DNA of 64,000 bases, taken from Siderastrea radians. Taxonomy: Eukaryota > Cnidaria > Anthozoa > Scleractinia > Rhizangiidae. Position numbers and translations under genes: made by a program. Where the stretch lies: positions 12,038,071 to 12,102,070 of the forward strand of contig OZ024892.1 in assembly GCA_964017195.1 (NCBI GenBank), written 5' to 3'. The notes below the pieces were generated by a model. The model was not told where the DNA came from and ran no database searches. It was given only the letters and a program-made list of their open reading frames with translations. Below are positions 39,001 to 47,442 of this stretch, piece by piece; the first letter of the stretch is position 1, and every line of letters begins with the position of its first letter.

Positions 39001-39380
39001 AATGGCAATACGGAAACTCCTTTTCTACAAAATGAAGACAAATGTTAAAACAGGAAACTGTTAAACAGACAGGCCGAGGTGCGGGATTGCGGAAAATTAA
39101 TTCAGAGTTTAAAAGAACGAGGCACACAACAAATGTGCTGTTGAGTTTGCGGCGTTTTTCTGCAATCCCGCACCTTGCAGCCTTCTTTGCTCGTTAAAAC
39201 AGCCTTTTCTTCGCTTTATAATACATCTCATCACTGCGATCATTCCACTCATTTCAACACATCTCAACTTACGCAAACCGTGATGTATCCGTCGTAAAAC
39301 CGTTTTGTTCTGTCTTGTAGTACTAGCTGTGGACAAATGTCCAAAACATCAAGCTTCCCTGAACAGACAAGACACGCCAT
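24074..39380 (-). CDS. FANCL: Fanconi anaemia E3 ubiquitin ligase FANCL
   Basis: Sixteen minus-strand exons join in phase: 39380-39273, 39024-38966, 38399-38351, 37249-37193, 35425-35328, 35140-35093, 32204-32156, 31322-31251, 30182-30144, 29301-29187, 28063-27980, 26955-26910, 26823-26742, 25742-25626, 25268-25197, 24106-24074. They give exactly 375 aa, the human length. FANCL is the catalytic subunit of the Fanconi core complex that monoubiquitinates FANCD2/FANCI during crosslink repair in the nucleus. Residues 1 to about 90 match the ELF region, and about 95-300 the double-RWD/URD substrate-binding domain (LLPECRFLGADN is highly conserved). The C-terminal RING runs from C308 (MECGICYAYRLND) through CGQPFHSLCLYEWLR to GECPYCSK, with all metal ligands present. 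The tail reads PITVKMVTGK. Introns carry a PIF/Harbinger fragment, a minisatellite and many MITEs. A decayed copy of exons 1-2 lies at 47349-51359. Confidence 0.97.
25088..25124. repeat. Short perfect hairpin in the FANCL RING-exon intron region
   Basis: ATCCAAATCTGCC and GGCAGATTTGGAT form a 13-bp perfect stem around an 11-base loop, about 70 bases beyond the exon 15 donor. It may be a stray MITE core; no function is implied. Confidence 0.7.
26131..26328 (-). pseudogene. PIF/Harbinger-type transposase N-terminal fragment
   Basis: A 65-codon minus-strand frame in FANCL intron 13 ends with TGYFENVVPNLSDSKFKKKL. It resembles the conserved N-terminal segment of Harbinger transposases, which usually read YxExVVPxYSDxxFKxxFRM before the DDE domain. 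The frame stops there and no DDE domain follows, so this is a relic. The upstream sequence at 25930-26030 has two direct copies of TTCTATTGGGA with GGTTGGTT-rich repeats, perhaps the element end. The assignment rests on short motif resemblance. Confidence 0.5.
27274..27600. repeat. Foldback repeat with CAGGGCTCTATCTAGG ends (hAT-like)
   Basis: Ends CAGGGCTCTATCTAGG and CCTAGATAGAACCCTG are inverted. CAGGG termini are common in hAT elements. The interior is rich in CCCCCC/GGGGGG tracts. It lies in FANCL intron 11. Confidence 0.75.
28371..28954. repeat. Two nested foldback repeats in FANCL intron 10
   Basis: The outer element has ends ATGATCGTCC and GGACGATCAT, with further arm pairing TGTAGTCCTGAGAAGG / CCTTCTCAGGACTACA. 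Inside, the direct repeat TGTACAC at 28523-28529 and 28906-28912 flanks a second foldback (GACTCTCATATAAAAGTGAC / GTCACTTTCATATGGGAGTC). This indicates insertion of one into the other with a target duplication of about 7 bp. Confidence 0.78.
28993..29106. repeat. Short foldback repeat, AGCAGTCCC family
   Basis: Ends AGACTACTAGCAGTCCCTTT and AAAGGGACTGCTAGCAGTCT pair with a small central loop. Related to 21594-21813. Confidence 0.8.
29707..30126. mobile_element. 420-bp foldback MITE with TTAA target duplication
   Basis: Ends AGTGCACCTAACCCCAAAA and TTGGGGTTAGGTGCACT are flanked by TTAA at 29703-29706 and 30127-30130. The right end lies only about 20 bases from FANCL exon 9 (30144), so the insertion sits next to a splice donor. 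Confidence 0.88.
30935..31064. repeat. 130-bp foldback repeat
   Basis: Arms CATCTGTTCAGTAATAGATC and GATCTATTACTGAACAGATG are perfectly inverted and continue through TCAAAATGTGGTAAGA. Non-coding, in FANCL intron 8. Confidence 0.85.
31665..32010. repeat. Minisatellite of about 65 bp in FANCL intron 7
   Basis: Five to six imperfect direct copies share GTGATGGACTAGCATCCCAT, then CCAGGGGGAGTAGTAATACT and CCTAGTCACTTTATGCTGGG. Units differ by small indels and substitutions, so it is an old array. Confidence 0.88.
32351..33754. repeat. TTAACCC-type repeat split by a 1.2-kb insertion
   Basis: The left part (32351-32398, TTTAAACCCCAATAGTGATC) and right part (33589-33754, ending GGGGCTTAAAGAGGTTAACC) rejoin to a normal family member when 32399-33588 is removed. 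Confidence 0.82.
32399..33588. mobile_element. 1,190-bp insertion flanked by TTATCA, unclassified
   Basis: Direct repeats TTATCA at 32393-32398 and 33589-33594 flank it. The left end reads TAGTGGAGCCAGCGCGCTAG, followed by a GTCC/ATCC-rich tract (32503-32545). The right end reads GGGGGGCTCCGCTTTTAGG. A tRNA-like stretch occurs near 33035-33075 (GGCCTAGTGG). No transposase or reverse transcriptase frame is visible, so it is non-autonomous. It lies in FANCL intron 6. Confidence 0.65.
34123..34610. mobile_element. 488-bp near-complete foldback with TTAA target duplication
   Basis: The element is essentially one inverted repeat from end to end. The ends AGGAGGTCACTCCAGAAAC and GTTTCTGGAGTGACCTTCTCC pair, and the centre folds at GAGCCCACGTTACCC. 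It is flanked by TTAA at 34119-34122 and 34611-34614. Each arm carries GACGTCA and an AAAATGGCGG-type word. It lies in FANCL intron 6. Confidence 0.9.
34771..35034. repeat. Foldback MITE with TACCGTATTTTCTC ends
   Basis: Ends TACCGTATTTTCTCAATTAA and TTAATTGAGAAAATATGGTA are inverted and could include a TA target duplication (Tc1/mariner style). The inner arms pair imperfectly. It lies about 60 bp from FANCL exon 6. Confidence 0.8.
35551..35834. repeat. Foldback repeat with AGAGCAGTTTTCAATTGA ends
   Basis: The left end AGAGCAGTTTTCAATTGACT and right end TCATTTGAAAAGCACTCT are imperfect inverted repeats. The interior has several GATTGG/CCAATC words and GGTTTTG repeats. It lies in FANCL intron 4. 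Confidence 0.75.
36374..36549. repeat. TTAACCC-type interspersed repeat, intact copy
   Basis: Begins TTAACCCTTTAAACCCC and ends TTGGGGGTTAAGGGTTAA, giving inverted ends and the best-preserved termini of the family in this window. Confidence 0.8.
36840..36913 (-). repeat. tRNA-like sequence (SINE head or tRNA pseudogene)
   Basis: Read on the minus strand it has a box A-like GTAGCTCAGTG, an anticodon arm with loop CTAGTAA (AGT anticodon, threonine type) and a box B-like GGTTCGACTCC with a pairing T stem. The acceptor stem has a mismatch and two wobbles. A second partial copy (CTCCTGTAGCTCAGTGG) lies at about 37088-37115 in the opposite orientation, and flanking words such as TTTTAATCAGTTAATGACA repeat around both. 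It is therefore more likely a tRNA-derived SINE than a functional gene. Confidence 0.6.
37484..37700 (+). repeat. tRNA-derived SINE in FANCL intron 3
   Basis: A tRNA-like head (GGCTAAATGGTTAGAGTGCC, then a stem-loop CCAGATTTCAAATCTGG) is followed by an unrelated body of about 150 bp ending near CCTTACAGGGAGTGGTCAA. Box B is degenerate, which argues against a working tRNA. Confidence 0.6.
39077..39175. repeat. 99-bp foldback in FANCL intron 1, absent from unit B
   Basis: Ends AGGTGCGGGATTGCGGAAAA and TTTTTCTGCAATCCCGCACCT are inverted. The homologous place in unit B (after 51126) lacks it, so it inserted after the duplication. Confidence 0.82.
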
Positions 39381-39825
39381 TTTTTGACCTCTCACAGAGT
39401 TACCGCTGACCAGATCCTCGCTTTGTGCGAGAGAATTGTAGAAGGGAGGATAGTGGGAGAGAGGAAAAAAGCGCAAAATCCCAATCGTAATGCTATTTAA
39501 GGTTCACTTTAATGTAAGATGCCCTCACACTGCCCTGACACCTCAATAAAGTTTCTGTATGTATGCATGTATGTAAACCTATTTTCTAATGTTTGGAAGT
39601 GAGTATAACCTAGTCTGTCATACGGGGGGGGGGGGGGGGGGGAAGGCACTGATAAGCAGCATAAGCTACACAGGCATTTGTCACCTCGTTGCATGCCATT
39701 TTTTAAGCCATTTTGGCCTGAAATAGATGTAGATCTTGACCATTTTGCTCTGAAATAGTAACTACATCTAATGCTGAATTGGACAGCGACTAACACAGAG
39801 CAGTGAAAAATCAAAATGTATGTTA

Positions 39826-39891
39826 GCCTGCGTGTAGACGTCTCCTATTTCCTTTGCTTTACATGGCAATAGGAGACGTCTGCACGCAGGA
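39826..39891. repeat. 66-bp hairpin, AGCCTGCGTG...CGCAGG
   Basis: AGCCTGCGTGTAGACGTCTC and GAGACGTCTGCACGCAGG form a near-perfect stem including TCCTATT / AATAGGA. Its terminus resembles the AGCCTGCGTAGC family at 11121 and 59601. Confidence 0.82.
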
Positions 39892-40175
39892 AAAATGTAT
39901 GTGTATGTGTCATGAAAGTGACCTTATCATACTTGTCACAAGTCTACATGAGGATAATCTTAAGTGGGTGGGAATTGAATGATTGGGGCTGATTAGAAAA
40001 AGAATATTTGTGCAATTTGGTCTGAACCTAAGTAGGGTACTGATATCTGCCATTTTGGCCTGATTTCAGTCAGGTATGAAAAAAGGGTATAAAAAATTTA
40101 ACAATGGTTAGAGGTTTGAGCTCTACAAACATAGCCCCACCAAAAATTTGGAAAGTTATTCTCCCACCCCTGGGT

Positions 40176-41365
40176 CGGTCGGGTGAAAACGCAGACTGCA
40201 GACTGCAGACTGCAGACCGCAGACTGCAGACTGCAGACCGCAGACTGCAGACCGCAGACCGCAGACTGCAGACTGCAGACTGCAGACTACAGACTGCAGG
40301 CTGTAGACCGCAGAACACTTTTTGCGATAATTAATTAAGTTTTTTTCATTTTTTGCCCGCTGTTAATGTAGTCAGCACTTAACCAATCTAAATGTGAAAC
40401 AAATATGGCGGACGTTCGCTTGTTTGTGCACAGGTAGCCAAAGCTTTAGTTATGACTGAGAATTAATAAAAATTTTATGAAATAAACAGTGTTACTTTGT
40501 TTATGTTTTACGTACGTGCTATCTAGGGCAAAATTTCGCTCTCCGAGCGAGAATAACCGTCTTTCTAATTTTTGCTCCTAATTAGTATTATAATTATGAA
40601 AGGTGATACACAATTCACCCGCACCAAGCATTTAAATGATCTATATTTCTTGAAATGCGCCATTTCCACTCACAATTTCCTCAAACCTGAATGAATCAAT
40701 AGTCGAAAAACAACTATACGGCGAAAACGTTCCATCTTTCCCAACATTTGTCACCATAAACGGCGATATTTTGAGCTTCTTGTACCTGAAATCAACTGTA
40801 GGTATTCGACCGCCGACCTCTGGGCACAAATATATGCAAATATGCTAAATAAATCGTACAAGACAAAATCTACTGTGTCGGGGAGGCGTGCACGATGAGC
40901 AAGAACAAAAAGCCACGCTTCAAACATGAAACGTAGCACCCCAACACAGTAACTTTTGCCATGTTCGCGTTATTGTGCAAATTGTCCAATGAGACGAGAA
41001 CAGCGGGATAAAATTAGCATATTTGCATATATTTGTGCGCAGAGGTCGGCGGTCGAATACCGACATTTGATTTCAGGTACAAGAAGCTCAAAATATTGCC
41101 GTTTATGGTGACAAACCACAAACGTTGGGAAAGATGGAACTTTTCGGGCGTATAGTTGTTTTTCGACTATGGGTTCATTCAGATTTGAGGAAATTGTGAG
41201 TGGAAATGGCGCATTTCAAGAAATATAGATCATTTAATGCTTGGTACGGGTGAATTGTGTATCACCTTTCATAATTATAATTAATTAGAAGCAAAAATTA
41301 GAAAGACGGTTATTCTCGCTGCGGTCTGCAGTCTGCAGTCTGCAGTCTGCGTTTTCACCCGACCG
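40176..41365. mobile_element. 1,190-bp Mutator-like MITE with CAGACTG arrays and 9-bp target duplication
   Basis: The ends CGGTCGGGTGAAAACGCAG and CTGCGTTTTCACCCGACCG are perfect inverted repeats. CCCCTGGGT occurs at 40167-40175 and 41366-41374, exactly flanking, as a 9-bp target duplication (Mutator superfamily size). Inside the left end is a long array of 7-mers, GCAGACT and GCAGACC (about 40190-40313); the right end has only three or so. The two halves (about 40530-40830 and 41035-41315) also pair almost fully, centred near 40970. No transposase is present. Confidence 0.9.
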
Positions 41366-41379
41366 CCCCTGGGTGTACT

Positions 41380-41563
41380 GTGTTTTTCCAGAAAATATCC
41401 AAACACCACTGCAGAGGGTCATTGGAAATTCCAAGGGGGAGGGGGTCTTCAAGGCCAAAATTTTTAAAGGAATGTATGAACCTAACCTGGAATTACCAGT
41501 GGGGTGGGGTTCAAGTGAAGAAACCCTCTGTGGGGAGGGTATGGATATTTTCTAGAAAGACAC
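41380..41563. repeat. Foldback repeat, diverged CCAGAAAATATCC family member
   Basis: TTTTTCCAGAAAATATCC on the left and GGATATTTTCTAGAAAGAC on the right are inverted; the interior has GAAATTCCAAGGGGG. Relative of 22333-22498. Confidence 0.72.
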
Positions 41564-42140
41564 AATATTACCCTCAGGTACTGAGGCTGCAGGGCCAAAG
41601 AGGTATGAAAAACAAGCAATTACACACATCAGACAAATATATGATTTTAATTTTCACAAGATGAAAATTGCTTTATCAGTTCAATCTACAACATGTGTCA
41701 GTTGTTCAGTTTGTGGGGAACAAAGTGAAAGATGGCACATGAAGAAAAATACTGTGGTGAGAAATAGTAGATAGTGTTCTCTCCTTTGTCCCCTCACAAT
41801 ATTTTTCTGCGCACACACTATCATTCCTTCACTCCATACAATATTTTATTGATCTGAAACAGAATTATCTATCTACGACAATAAAATTTTACTATGATGC
41901 TTGGCTTCTAGAGGGTTCAATGTAATTTCAAATTTAATTGAAACTGCAGTTCATCATGAAATAGTAAAATTTTTCTGCTGATGTTGGTATATAAGATCTA
42001 ATTTAAAACATATGAAAACTAGTTATGGTGTAATTAAAAAAAAGTCAACACATTGATCGATGCCAATCTTATTTCCCCTGTGGCATATAAGACAACATAC
42101 TGAAACAAGTCAAATATGTTAGTCCACCACCACAGTAAGA

Positions 42141-44220
42141 CTAATTCTCTTTGTATTGTGTTGCGGGATGGCCGTCATGGAACACTTCTTCCATAGGAGC
42201 CCACCAGTTGCCTCCCTGTCCTCCCTCACTTGGCGGTGGTCCTGTCCATTCTAATGACTCCTGACAAGGCTCACAAACCTTCCACCATTCTCTGGTGACA
42301 GGATCACTTCCTATAGCTGCCATGTCCTTGTCCAAGTCATCCCCTGAATGTAATTAGTGTAACAATTTTATTTTAGTTGCAATGACAGTACCTGATGAAT
42401 TATGGAGTTAAGTGAATGAAGGACTGAACAGAAACAAAGAAATGATTAATTATAAGCAAGAATTATCAACAACATTATGTCATGTCATGTTATGCAATGT
42501 TTCAATGTGAAGAATGATTGACTGACTGACTGATTGAATGAATAAATGAATAATTAATTGATTGATTGATTGGTTGATTGATTGATCGATTGATCGATTG
42601 AGTGATTGAGTGAGTGAGTGACCGGATTGATTGATTGGGAAAAACCAGCTTTACAATTTCTGCATCCCACTTACCTATATATTCCATGTGAGAAAACAAT
42701 AAATGGTGGTGTTTATCGTAATATATGGTGTAGTTCCTGATATTGCTGTCATAAATTCTTTTAAGTACCTGAAATAAATTCATGTTAATTGAAATAAGCT
42801 TACAACTACAAATAATAGAAGAATGATTAAAAGCATCTGATCAGGCATTATAACTGCCCCCTCACCCACAACTGTTTCTGAAGTGCTCTAATTAACTGGT
42901 TCGGCACCTTTGATCCTTGGACTATTTCTCGCCTGAAGGGGGATGTCAAAAGGCAGTTAAGATAGGGTACTTTCCGGGAGGGGAGAATAATGTTAGCATT
43001 TTCACCTTTTTTCTTAGGGGATAAATTTTAACCAGTTTTGTTCTCAACCAGTCATTTGATCGGACTATAGGGCGTAGAAAAATGTAACGCCTATAATCCC
43101 GACATGGGAAATCAATAAAAATCGATATCGGAAAACCGTTCGATAAATTGATAACTATCGATATCAATCACGTAAACGTTATCGATTGTATCGATCAATC
43201 GATAAAAATCGATACTCACAACTCTTCTGGTAAATATTGAAATAAATTATTGATGTTATCGATTTTATCGATGGATGTCGATCGTCTTTAATTTCTGACA
43301 TTGATTTTGTTTTCAAAAGACGTTTAATGGCAGTAAAATGATTGCGGTGGCTTTGTTCATGAATAAAACAGTTTTAAAACAGTTACTGTATTTTGTATTT
43401 CAGTAAATGTGGTCTATTAAACTGGTAGGATAACTGTGCTGTATCGACCCAATTATCTGCGAAAGTGACATGTGGGGGGGGGACAGGGGGTTTGAACCTC
43501 CCGCTTCCCGTACCCTTTAATCCCAGTTCCCACCCTGTACTTTTTGGCTCCCGCCCCTTTGCATTTTTTCGATTGCAAAATAGTGCGCAATGTTGCATAA
43601 TTTTTCCCTTTTTCTCCCGCTTCCCTCCACCTTGGGAATCCCGCTTCCCGCCCCCTCTTCTCCCGCCTCCCGTTCACCTTCCGCCCCCTTTTCTCCCGGA
43701 CTCCCGCCCCCCTGTCCCTCCCCCCCCCCCCCCACTGACATCTTGGCTATTTACCTATCTAAGCAACCGCCATGGAAAACGTTTTGAGTTGAAGCGACAG
43801 CAATCTTTTGTTTAACCTGATATTGGAGCTGGTTATAGAGGTTGTCGTTGTTATTAAAGCTCACATATTTCGACACATAATTTTTTATGGCTCCTGTTTT
43901 CGATAAAATCGATAAGACTGATTGAAAAATCGATAATTATAGATTTCTCACAACAAATCCGTTTATCGATTTTTATCGATTTCCGATACAATCAACTAAT
44001 TTTATCAATTGTTATCGAATGTTATCGATTATCGATTTTATCGACTGCCCAGGTCGGGCTATAATGGCCCTCATCGGTGATTTTAATACTAGCCAAAACG
44101 GTGAATTATTATTACCTGTGGCCAAACTGCAGCATGAAGTTCCTTGTATTTTTCATACATTTCAGGCTTAAGTTTGATAACAGATCCCAACCTCTTGGCA
44201 ATCTTAGGATTAGAAGCCAT
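42141..44220 (-). CDS. L-rhamnose mutarotase-like protein, copy A
   Basis: Three in-phase minus-strand exons, 44220-44116, 42768-42675 and 42343-42141, encode 133 aa. The fold family (RhaM, DUF718) interconverts alpha and beta L-rhamnose without a cofactor. Y25 and H29 in the EKYKELHAAVWPQ segment align with Tyr18 and the proposed catalytic His22 of E. coli RhaM. NYTIYYDK (Y48) and EWWK (W86, W87) align with Tyr41 and Trp76-77, the substrate-contact positions as I recall them. A C-terminal extension of about 25 residues (from the GQGGNWWAP region to QYKEN) exceeds the roughly 104-aa bacterial form. The true substrate in an animal is unknown; another 6-deoxy sugar is possible. The ATG is 140 bp from the divergent CGRRF1-like ATG at 44361. 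Intron 1 holds an ATCGAT-rich transposon. Confidence 0.9.
42515..42625. repeat. GATT/GACT tetranucleotide microsatellite
   Basis: An imperfect tract of TGAT, TGAC and TGAG units lies just 3' of mutarotase A exon 2. A corresponding tract lies at 54408-54495 in unit B, so it predates the duplication. Confidence 0.9.
43098..44058. mobile_element. 961-bp hAT-like non-autonomous element with ATCGAT-rich ends
   Basis: CTATAAT at 43091-43097 and 44059-44065 directly flanks it. The ends CCCGACATGGG and CCCAGGTCGGG are inverted. Both subterminal regions (about 43110-43275 and 43900-44045) are packed with ATCGAT/TATCGATT words, typical of transposase-binding arrays. The centre is a C/T-rich tract (43620-43735). 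Unit B reads straight through the corresponding point (near 54905), which confirms an insertion after the duplication. It lies in mutarotase A intron 1. Confidence 0.88.
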
Positions 44221-44360
44221 ATTTTTTCTATGCTTTTTTAAAAATTATTTCCGAAAGGTCTTCTGCAGCTCAGAGAAACGTCACTTAGTACGAATTACAC
44301 GAAGTAGAATCGGCCTTTACGAATGTCCGCTGGTACGCTTGAAACTCGCAGGCAACCAAA
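44221..44360. promoter_or_regulatory. Candidate divergent promoter, unit A
   Basis: 140 bp separate the mutarotase A ATG (minus) from the ATG of the CGRRF1 remnant (plus). The segment aligns with 55199-55366, sharing AGAGAAACGTCACTTA and GAATTACACGAAG. Conservation between two old copies, and the lack of other space, suggest it drives transcription both ways (inference). No TATA box is seen. Confidence 0.6.
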
Positions 44361-46709
44361 ATGGGGGAGGTGCTGGGCTTTTTTTGTTGATCAACAAATG
44401 TGTGGAACGATTTGGCGACTTGTTGAATCGACGTTGCGGCTTGTTGGATGATACATTCAACTTTTTTGAGCAACGAATGCGCAACATTGTTCCAGTTTTG
44501 GCCCCTGTCCAAAATAAGAAATGACGGATGATCGCGGGCCCAGACCTGCCAACTCTCACGGTTTGACCGTGAGACTCACGGTTTGGGGTAATTTGCATGG
44601 TTCAATTTTACCTGTTACCATCCCCTCCCCGGGCAACCCCAGGGACAAGTCCAGCCCTTCGGTCCCGGGGGTGGGGAATTGTTTGAAGCCGTCTTGTCCC
44701 GGGGTGAGGGGGCGGGGCAAATCGAAAATATCTTGTTGTTGTTCTTGTGAAGTACGTCACTTCTCGGTTGACGCCGGACCGCGTGGAGAAGACGACCTAT
44801 TTCCAGGGAGAATCTCTAGAATTTGTAGCAGACTGGTTAGAGAAGAATAATCTCTCAAATTTAAAATCTGTATTCAAAGGTACTTTTATTTTAAATTGTT
44901 AAACGACTGTGCGTTAGATGTGTACGCGAATGGATGGCGTTCGTCGGAAACAAAGAAATATTTCTTCAACATATTTATGTATATCAAGACGACTTAAATA
45001 GACTCTACATGAAAACTGATGCACGACTTTATATTAAACAGAGGTCTCAGTCCAGTGTTCATTCTTATGAAACAAACTAAGAAAAACTCCTTTAAAATGC
45101 TGCCATCAATTTGCTCACTGGCCTCATGGGCCTCTTGTGCGTATGTGCTATATTTAGAATAAATCATGTGGCGAAGACCATTTCTTTACTCACTAGCCGT
45201 ATGCCAGTTCAGTTTTCTTTTCAAATATAGTGTTCATGTTTTTATTACATTATACATGAAGTGTCCTTCGTTCAAGAAACTCTAGAAAAGCGTTTAAGTT
45301 CTTGTCAAAACGTCTGGTTTTGCTATTGTACGGAAATCAATATCGTAATCTATGTTTTGTACACAAAACAACGTATTTGTGGTCGATGAGGAGTCCTGGG
45401 GGTGGGGAATTGTCTCTTTTTGCGTGCCCGGGGGTGGGGAATAGACCGCCAAGTGAGAACAAAATTGCAAATTCCCGGGGTTATGCACGGGGGGGATTGT
45501 AACAGGTAGAATTGAACCATGCATATCAACTCACGGTCTCACGATTTGGCCTCCAATTCTCACGGTAAATCAGAAAATCTTGAAATTGCCAAACAATTAA
45601 GGTAGTACGAAGCAATATTGAAAAATCCATGTGGCCGAATTTGTCACATCTGAGGCCCTGTTAGGGGGGGTCTGAATAATCCATAATCCTGGGTAAATTT
45701 TGGAAATAATCCGTATCCCAATTTTGTAATCTAGGTATCCCTAGAATAAAGTGTTATTTTATATCCCTAAAATAAAATACTTAAAAGAAATAATCCGTAA
45801 TCTTTAAATTTAGTGGCCAATAATCCGTATCCCTTCTTTAAAAACCCCTAATAATCCATAATCCTAAAGCCCTAACAGGGCCTCACACAAAAGAGAATCT
45901 TCACACCTCTTCAAAAAAGCGGCAGAAGAATACAATATAATACAATACAATATAGGGAGCACAAATAAGGTAAAGAATACCTCGAAACAAGAAATCTACA
46001 AATGGTATATTCATTCAAGGCATATTTTGGAATTTCTAGGTTTGAGGTCCCAATCTCCAGGTTTTTGTGGGCTTTTTTTCAAAATCTCCAGATTTGCATG
46101 TTTTGGGGGTTGGCAGGTCTGTGGATGAAGAAGATATGTTGTTAACGCTTTGCTCTGCAAGCGTTGTCGCTGTGCTCACTAAATCTAAATCTAAATCTTA
46201 TACTGTGCAAATCTCGCTCATGGGATATATGTGCACAGGGAACGGTCAGCGGTTAGTCAGGAAAAGACCGCAAAGGAAACGAAAAAACGCAAAACTTGGA
46301 CTCCGGCGAGAATGGCTGGGAAACAGAACGACTTTCGGCGCACATTACACACTTTTGGCCGGCGGAACTCAGAAAGTTAACCTTGATGTAGCTACGAATC
46401 GTGATTTACTTGTTGTTCCCAGTATTAAATGCGACAATCACTGCCAACACGTTATCTTTTACGTCTCGGTTTTTGTAAAGCGGCACCTTGTTGAACGGAA
46501 TAGAGCCAGGCTCTACTCCGTTCAACAAAGTTCCACATGTTGAATGGCCTTATTCAACATTCGACATAAGATGATACACTCTTCAACATTTGTTGAACAG
46601 AACTGGCAACATTTGTTGCCAAGGTGCTCAACAAATGTTGAACCGTGTATCATCAGTTGGCTATTGTGGGCTGTTTACTCATTTTAGCTTGGCTTATAGT
46701 GAGAGACTT
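44361..46709 (+). pseudogene. CGRRF1: Decayed, transposon-split copy of CGRRF1 exon 1
   Basis: The first 27 or so bases after ATG at 44361 (ATGGGGGAGGTGCTGGGC) match the CGRRF1 start at 55367. The match resumes at about 46653-46709 (ATTGTGGGCTGTTTACTCAT and on through TTATAGTGAGA), corresponding to about 55388-55441. Between them lie about 2.3 kb of nested transposons. Homology then ends and a LINE fragment follows. The rest of the gene is absent here, so this is a 5' fragment created by the duplication breakpoint. Confidence 0.88.
44541..46121. mobile_element. Nested DNA elements inside the CGRRF1 remnant
   Basis: The outer element has inverted ends CAGACCTGCCAAC and GTTGGCAGGTCTG. Within it, from about 44596 to 45522, a second element has ends GCATGGTTCAATTTTACCTG and CAGGTAGAATTGAACCATGC. 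Around both, CAACAAATGTTG-like words at 44385-44500 and 46530-46650 mark a third, outermost insertion. No intact transposase frame is visible. Confidence 0.7.
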
Positions 46710-46935
46710 GTCGATTGTGAGAAAGCATTTGATAGTATCCATCGAGAAACGTTTTGGAAAGTAATGGAATTTTAAGGGGTGCCACCGAAATTTGTAAGAA
46801 TGGCGAAGTATTCTACAACAAAATGGAGAGGGCACAGTGAAGATGTATATCAGCAAAACGGCTACGTACTTAGGCTAAATACTGAATGGCAAAAACCAAC
46901 TGCGGATAGATGGCACTGAGATTGAACCATTGAAG
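46706..46935 (+). pseudogene. LINE reverse-transcriptase fragment at the duplication junction
   Basis: One frame reads DCEKAFDSIHRETFWKVMEF, then a stop, then GVPPKFVRMAK. This is the reverse-transcriptase block with the AFDSI motif (catalytic Asp region) and the following GVP motif of non-LTR retrotransposons. It has stop codons and is only about 230 bp long. It lies exactly between duplication units A and B. Confidence 0.75.
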
Positions 46936-47442
46936 ATGTAAATAGCTATCTCGGGGTGCAACATTTAATTGTTTCTCCATCAGAATGACAAGGTAATGCC
47001 ACATCTGGAAAAAAGCCAACAGGTGCTGTGCAACCCAAGGTGCATTCCATGTCGATCAAACGCAGAAGAAATGCTAAGTCGTATAAGACATTGCATTGTA
47101 CGCCAAAAACTGAAACTCATGCCGAAGATCTTCGGGGTAGTCTTCAAAAAATGCAGCCTGGTATGCAACCACTCCCTGGAAATCACAACTGAGAAAAATT
47201 TCTGGATTAATTTAAGGCAACTTGCAATGTACAAATTAATATTGCCAGTGCAATTATTTAGAAAACATGAAATCCAGCAATGCCTGTGCATTTAAGCTTA
47301 CGGTATCTTTTCTTCAAATTCACTAGAAGCGCCATATAATAACGCTACCTGACTTCTTTCATTGACTTGTTCTCAGGGATTCTACCAGTACAGTAATGGA
47401 AATACGGAAACTCCTTTTCTATAAAATGAAGACAAACAATAA

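Larger units (their letters stand above)
39381..42140. other. FANCL-mutarotase A intergenic region
   Basis: This holds a G tract of about 17 bases near 39625, a small foldback (39826-39891), the 1.2-kb MULE-like MITE and a GTG...ATATCC-type foldback. The rest aligns with 51360-52131 of unit B. No gene is visible. Confidence 0.7.

Noticed and set aside
40070..40334. Repeat-peptide frames on both strands (CSLRSAV, RRLQTAD)
   Set aside because: They are translations of the CAGACTG 7-mer array in a MITE.
42502..42783. INQSIN-rich extension of mutarotase exon 2
   Set aside because: It is read-through past a good splice donor at 42675 into a tetranucleotide microsatellite.
46067..46543. 158-codon open frame as a gene
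   Set aside because: It starts inside a transposon terminus and has no domain, splice or similarity support.
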